Below are positions 6,025 to 7,823 of a DNA stretch of 7,823 nucleotides, one piece after another. Made by a program: the position numbers and the translations under genes. The stretch is from Fimenecus sp045633505 (lineage in GTDB: Bacteria > Bacillota > Clostridia > Oscillospirales > Acutalibacteraceae). Numbering within the stretch: the first letter of the stretch is position 1; each line of letters starts with the position of its first letter. The notes below the pieces were generated by a model that ran no database searches, had not been told where the DNA came from, and saw only the letters and a program-made list of their open reading frames with translations. The stretch is from positions 1 to 7,823 of the forward strand of contig JAZQYK010000065.1 in the NCBI GenBank assembly GCA_045633505.1. The letters run 5' to 3'.

Positions 6025-7081
6025 TCAAATCTTTATTGGCTTTTGTGAGGTTTATGCAACCGCTTTCGGTAATCAAAGCCATATCCTCAATTCGTACGCC
6101 AAATTTTTCAGGCATATAAATTCCGGGCTCAACCGTTACGATATTACCTACCTGCAAAATACTGTCTGTTGCAGGGGATAAGTTAGGGTATTCGTGAATT
6201 TCAACACCTACACCATGACCGGTTGAATGGGTAAAGAATTTTCCAAAACCTGAATTATTTATAACTTCACGGGCAAAATTGTCACCGGTTTTACAAGAAA
6301 TACCAGCTTTAATATTTGAAAGGCAGTTTTCTTGCGCCTGAAGCACAGTGCTATAAACCTTTTTCATTTCGTCTGTGGCAAAGCCCATTGCAACAGTTCT
6401 TGTCATATCACTGTGGTATCCATTTATAATTGTGCCAAAATCCAAAGTGATAAAATCACCATTTTCAATTTTCTTGTCACTTGGTACACCGTGTGGCATG
6501 GAGGAGTTTTTACCACTAACAACAATCGTCTCAAAAGAAAGCCCTTCTCCGCCGTTGCGAAGCATAAAGAAATCAAGTTCCAATGCGATTTCTTTTTCAG
6601 TAACGCCGACTTTAATAAATTTCAAAATATGCTCAAAGGCTTTTTCAGCAATTCGCTGAGCTTTGATAATGCTTTCAACTTCGGTGTCCGTTTTTACAGA
6701 GCGAAGGGTATTTATAATAGTATCAAGGGTATTATCGGTTGATATCGGAGTCTTTTTAAGTACGCCTTTAAGTGAGTTATAGGTTGAAACGGTCATTCTC
6801 GTTGACTCTACGAGAAGTCTTGAGCAATCCATTTCAGCAAGGAACTTGGCTATTTGCGGATAAGCTTTCCCGAGAAGCGCGACCTCACAGCTTGAAATCT
6901 GCTTTTGAGCCGCTTCAATATATCTGCCGTCAGTAATAAAAACGGCACGGTCGGGGGATACAAGCAAAAATCCGTCAGATGACTCAAAGCCTGTAAAATA
7001 TTTTCTGTTTTCAGGGGAAATTATAAGCGCACAAGTTCCGCTTTTTTGTTCAGTTAATAATTTTTGTAAATCTTTAATCAT
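6014..7081 (-). CDS. M24-family Xaa-Pro aminopeptidase
   Basis: Dinuclear-metal cytoplasmic peptidase of the pita-bread fold that removes N-terminal residues before proline, like Bacillus YqhT/PapA. From ATG 7081 it has 355 residues, typical of the short Gram-positive form. A creatinase-type N-terminal domain (about 5-130) precedes the catalytic domain (about 135-355). All five metal ligands are visible: Asp214 and Asp225 (LDFGTIINGYHSDMTRT), His289 (HSTGHGVG), Glu318 (VEPGIYMP) and Glu332 (VRIEDM). His197 in MPHGVP is also present. It starts inside the end of yqeG, overlapping by 8 bases, so translation is probably coupled. In-frame starts at 7090 and 7108 exist without a better ribosome site; 7081 fits the family N-terminus best. 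It could be called a Xaa-Pro dipeptidase, which motifs alone cannot separate. Its 3' end overlaps the opposing small gene. Confidence 0.94.
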   Translation of the reverse strand: MIKDLQKLLTEQKSGTCALIISPENRKYFTGFESSDGFLLVSPDRAVFITDGRYIEAAQKQISSCEVALLGKAYPQIAKFLAEMDCSRLLVESTRMTVSTYNSLKGVLKKTPISTDNTLDTIINTLRSVKTDTEVESIIKAQRIAEKAFEHILKFIKVGVTEKEIALELDFFMLRNGGEGLSFETIVVSGKNSSMPHGVPSDKKIENGDFITLDFGTIINGYHSDMTRTVAMGFATDEMKKVYSTVLQAQENCLSNIKAGISCKTGDNFAREVINNSGFGKFFTHSTGHGVGVEIHEYPNLSPATDSILQVGNIVTVEPGIYMPEKFGVRIEDMALITESGCINLTKANKDLIIL

Positions 7082-7592
7082 AATAACCATACCCATGTGA
7101 TTTTTCAAATTCAGCTATAATCGGAGCTGCTTTTTTGCGGCGAACGGCATAAAAAACGGGAAAACGCGTTTTGCCTTCCAGGGAATCCACAAGAATTGGT
7201 ATTGCGCCACAAGCGTTGGCAGACATAATATCAGCAAAAATTTGGTCGCCAACCATAGCAAGTTCATTTATTTTAACTCCCAACATATCAGCACCCTTTA
7301 TAAGAGTGTGAGGCTTTGGCTTTTTTGCCTTCGCGATATAGGGGAGATTTAATTTCTTTGAAAGGATTTTCGGACGTCGTGGCATTGCGTTGGAAATAAT
7401 CATTATTTTTATTCCGCCGTCCTGAATTGCCTTTAACCAATCTTCAAGTCCGTCAATGTAGTCGGTTTTTCCGTCGTTGCAAATAGTATTGTCTATATCA
7501 AGTGCAACAGCTTTTGCACCCATTTTTTTCAAATCATCTATGGAAATATCGAGGACGGATTTGTAACGGTATTTCGGCATTGGTGAAACCAT
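7074..7592 (-). CDS. yqeG: YqeG-family HAD IIIA phosphatase
   Basis: A 172-residue cytoplasmic HAD-superfamily phosphatase of subclass IIIA, the YqeG family. All four motifs are visible: LDIDNT (31-36, nucleophile Asp32 and acid/base Asp34), ISNAMPRR (66-73, Ser67), KKPKPHT (90-96, the conserved Lys) and MVGDQIFADI (113-122, Asp116 and Asp121). The family's substrate is not firmly known; some family members have been linked to phosphatidylglycerophosphate dephosphorylation. The start is ATG 7592, with AAGGAG seven bases upstream (7600-7605). A longer reading to 7667 would run back through the rpsU terminator hairpin and is rejected. The gene sits directly behind that terminator with no room for a separate promoter between, and its end overlaps the peptidase start by 8 bases. 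This contrasts with the yqeGH-aroE-yhbY-nadD setting of Bacillus. Confidence 0.95.
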   Translation of the reverse strand: MVSPMPKYRYKSVLDISIDDLKKMGAKAVALDIDNTICNDGKTDYIDGLEDWLKAIQDGGIKIMIISNAMPRRPKILSKKLNLPYIAKAKKPKPHTLIKGADMLGVKINELAMVGDQIFADIMSANACGAIPILVDSLEGKTRFPVFYAVRRKKAAPIIAEFEKSHGYGYYD

Positions 7593-7605
7593 AGTAAAAC
7601 TCCTT

Positions 7606-7641
7606 AAAAAAATAGTGGGCAATCCATTTCGGATGCCCACT
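7606..7641 (-). terminator. Intrinsic terminator between rpsU and yqeG
   Basis: On the minus strand, AGTGGGCATCC and GGATTGCCCACT (7614-7641) form a GC-rich stem of about 11 bp with one bulged A and a GAAAT loop. ATTTTTTT follows (complement of 7606-7613). The yqeG ribosome binding site starts at once after the T run. It should end most rpsU transcripts and let a fraction read through into yqeG. A small TTCGC/GCGAA hairpin (7661-7673) lies between it and the rpsU stop. Confidence 0.85.
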
Positions 7642-7675
7642 TGCGTTTTTGAAACATAGCTTCGCAAAGCGAAAA

Positions 7676-7823
7676 TTATTTGAACTTACGCTTACGTGCA
7701 GCCTCAGACTTCTTCTTTCTCTTTACAGAAGGCTTTTCGTAATGCTCTCTTTTTCTAACTTCCTGAATGACACCGTCACGAGAAGTCTGTCTCTTAAATC
7801 TTCTGAGAGCACTTTCCAAGGAC
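7676..7823 (-). CDS. rpsU: 30S ribosomal protein S21 (partial, 5' end outside window)
   Basis: The last 48 codons and TAA stop (7676-7678) of ribosomal protein S21, a small basic protein of the 30S subunit near the mRNA exit and anti-Shine-Dalgarno region. The visible part reads SLESALRRFKRQTSRDGVIQ, then EVRKREHYEKPSVKRKKKSE and AARKRKFK, a close match to the family pattern (LxxALRRFKR near the start and a Lys/Arg-rich helical tail). About ten N-terminal residues lie beyond the right edge, judging from the usual 58-residue length. It is followed by an intrinsic terminator and then yqeG. The truncation is only the window boundary, not a broken gene. Confidence 0.96.
   Translation of the reverse strand, partial: SLESALRRFKRQTSRDGVIQEVRKREHYEKPSVKRKKKSEAARKRKFK

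Noticed and set aside
6332..6742. 136-codon plus-strand open frame
   Set aside because: It is antisense to the M24 peptidase gene, whose catalytic motifs are intact; it has no ribosome site or recognisable domain.

Overview
The window looks like chromosomal DNA from a low-GC, Gram-positive anaerobe of the class Clostridia, most likely an Oscillospiraceae/Ruminococcaceae-type gut bacterium. The protein styles support this (ArgS, Ddl, DUF1934, YqeG, S21 and an OGG1-type glycosylase), as do AAGGAG-like ribosome binding sites, AT-rich intergenic DNA with sigma-A-like promoters, and short sequences matching the Spo0A box. The taxonomic call is inference; no rRNA is present. Most genes are ordinary housekeeping genes, and no phage, CRISPR, tRNA or complete transposon is visible.

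Layout from left to right. Positions 1-201 are non-coding. They hold a REPIN-like pair of inverted GTAG-hairpin repeats (12-92) and the argS terminator. Next comes a minus-strand operon read from right to left: ddl (D-Ala-D-Ala ligase), a DUF1934/YwiB-like protein, then argS. The genes are tightly packed: ddl and DUF1934 overlap as GTGA, and the DUF1934 stop codon is part of the argS ribosome binding site. A divergent promoter region (about 3456-3605) separates ddl from a plus-strand gene for an unrecognised 294-residue protein with two ordered regions and a lysine-rich tail. That gene converges on ogg (8-oxoguanine DNA glycosylase/AP lyase, minus strand), and both use one bidirectional hairpin terminator.

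A 420-base AT-rich gap (5339-5760) follows and is the richest regulatory stretch. It holds four Spo0A-box-like heptamers, a strong sigma-A promoter whose -35 overlaps one of them, an 8-bp-arm palindrome over the -10, and an 11-bp-arm inverted repeat near ogg. It leads into a plus-strand gene for an 87-residue lysine-rich protein with one C-terminal membrane segment. The 3' end of that gene overlaps the end of an M24 metallopeptidase gene by 11 bp. The peptidase gene is the last of a minus-strand series rpsU (S21, cut by the window edge), yqeG (HAD phosphatase) and M24 peptidase. A good intrinsic terminator lies between rpsU and yqeG directly against the yqeG ribosome binding site, so yqeG and the peptidase gene probably depend on readthrough or on a promoter upstream of that hairpin.

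Biologically the genes cover translation (argS, rpsU), cell-wall precursor synthesis (ddl), repair of oxidised guanine (ogg) and peptide turnover (M24 peptidase). The two proteins without a known role are those at 3606-4490 and 5761-6024. The clearest candidates for something undescribed are the Spo0A-box region with its small membrane protein and the REPIN-like element.
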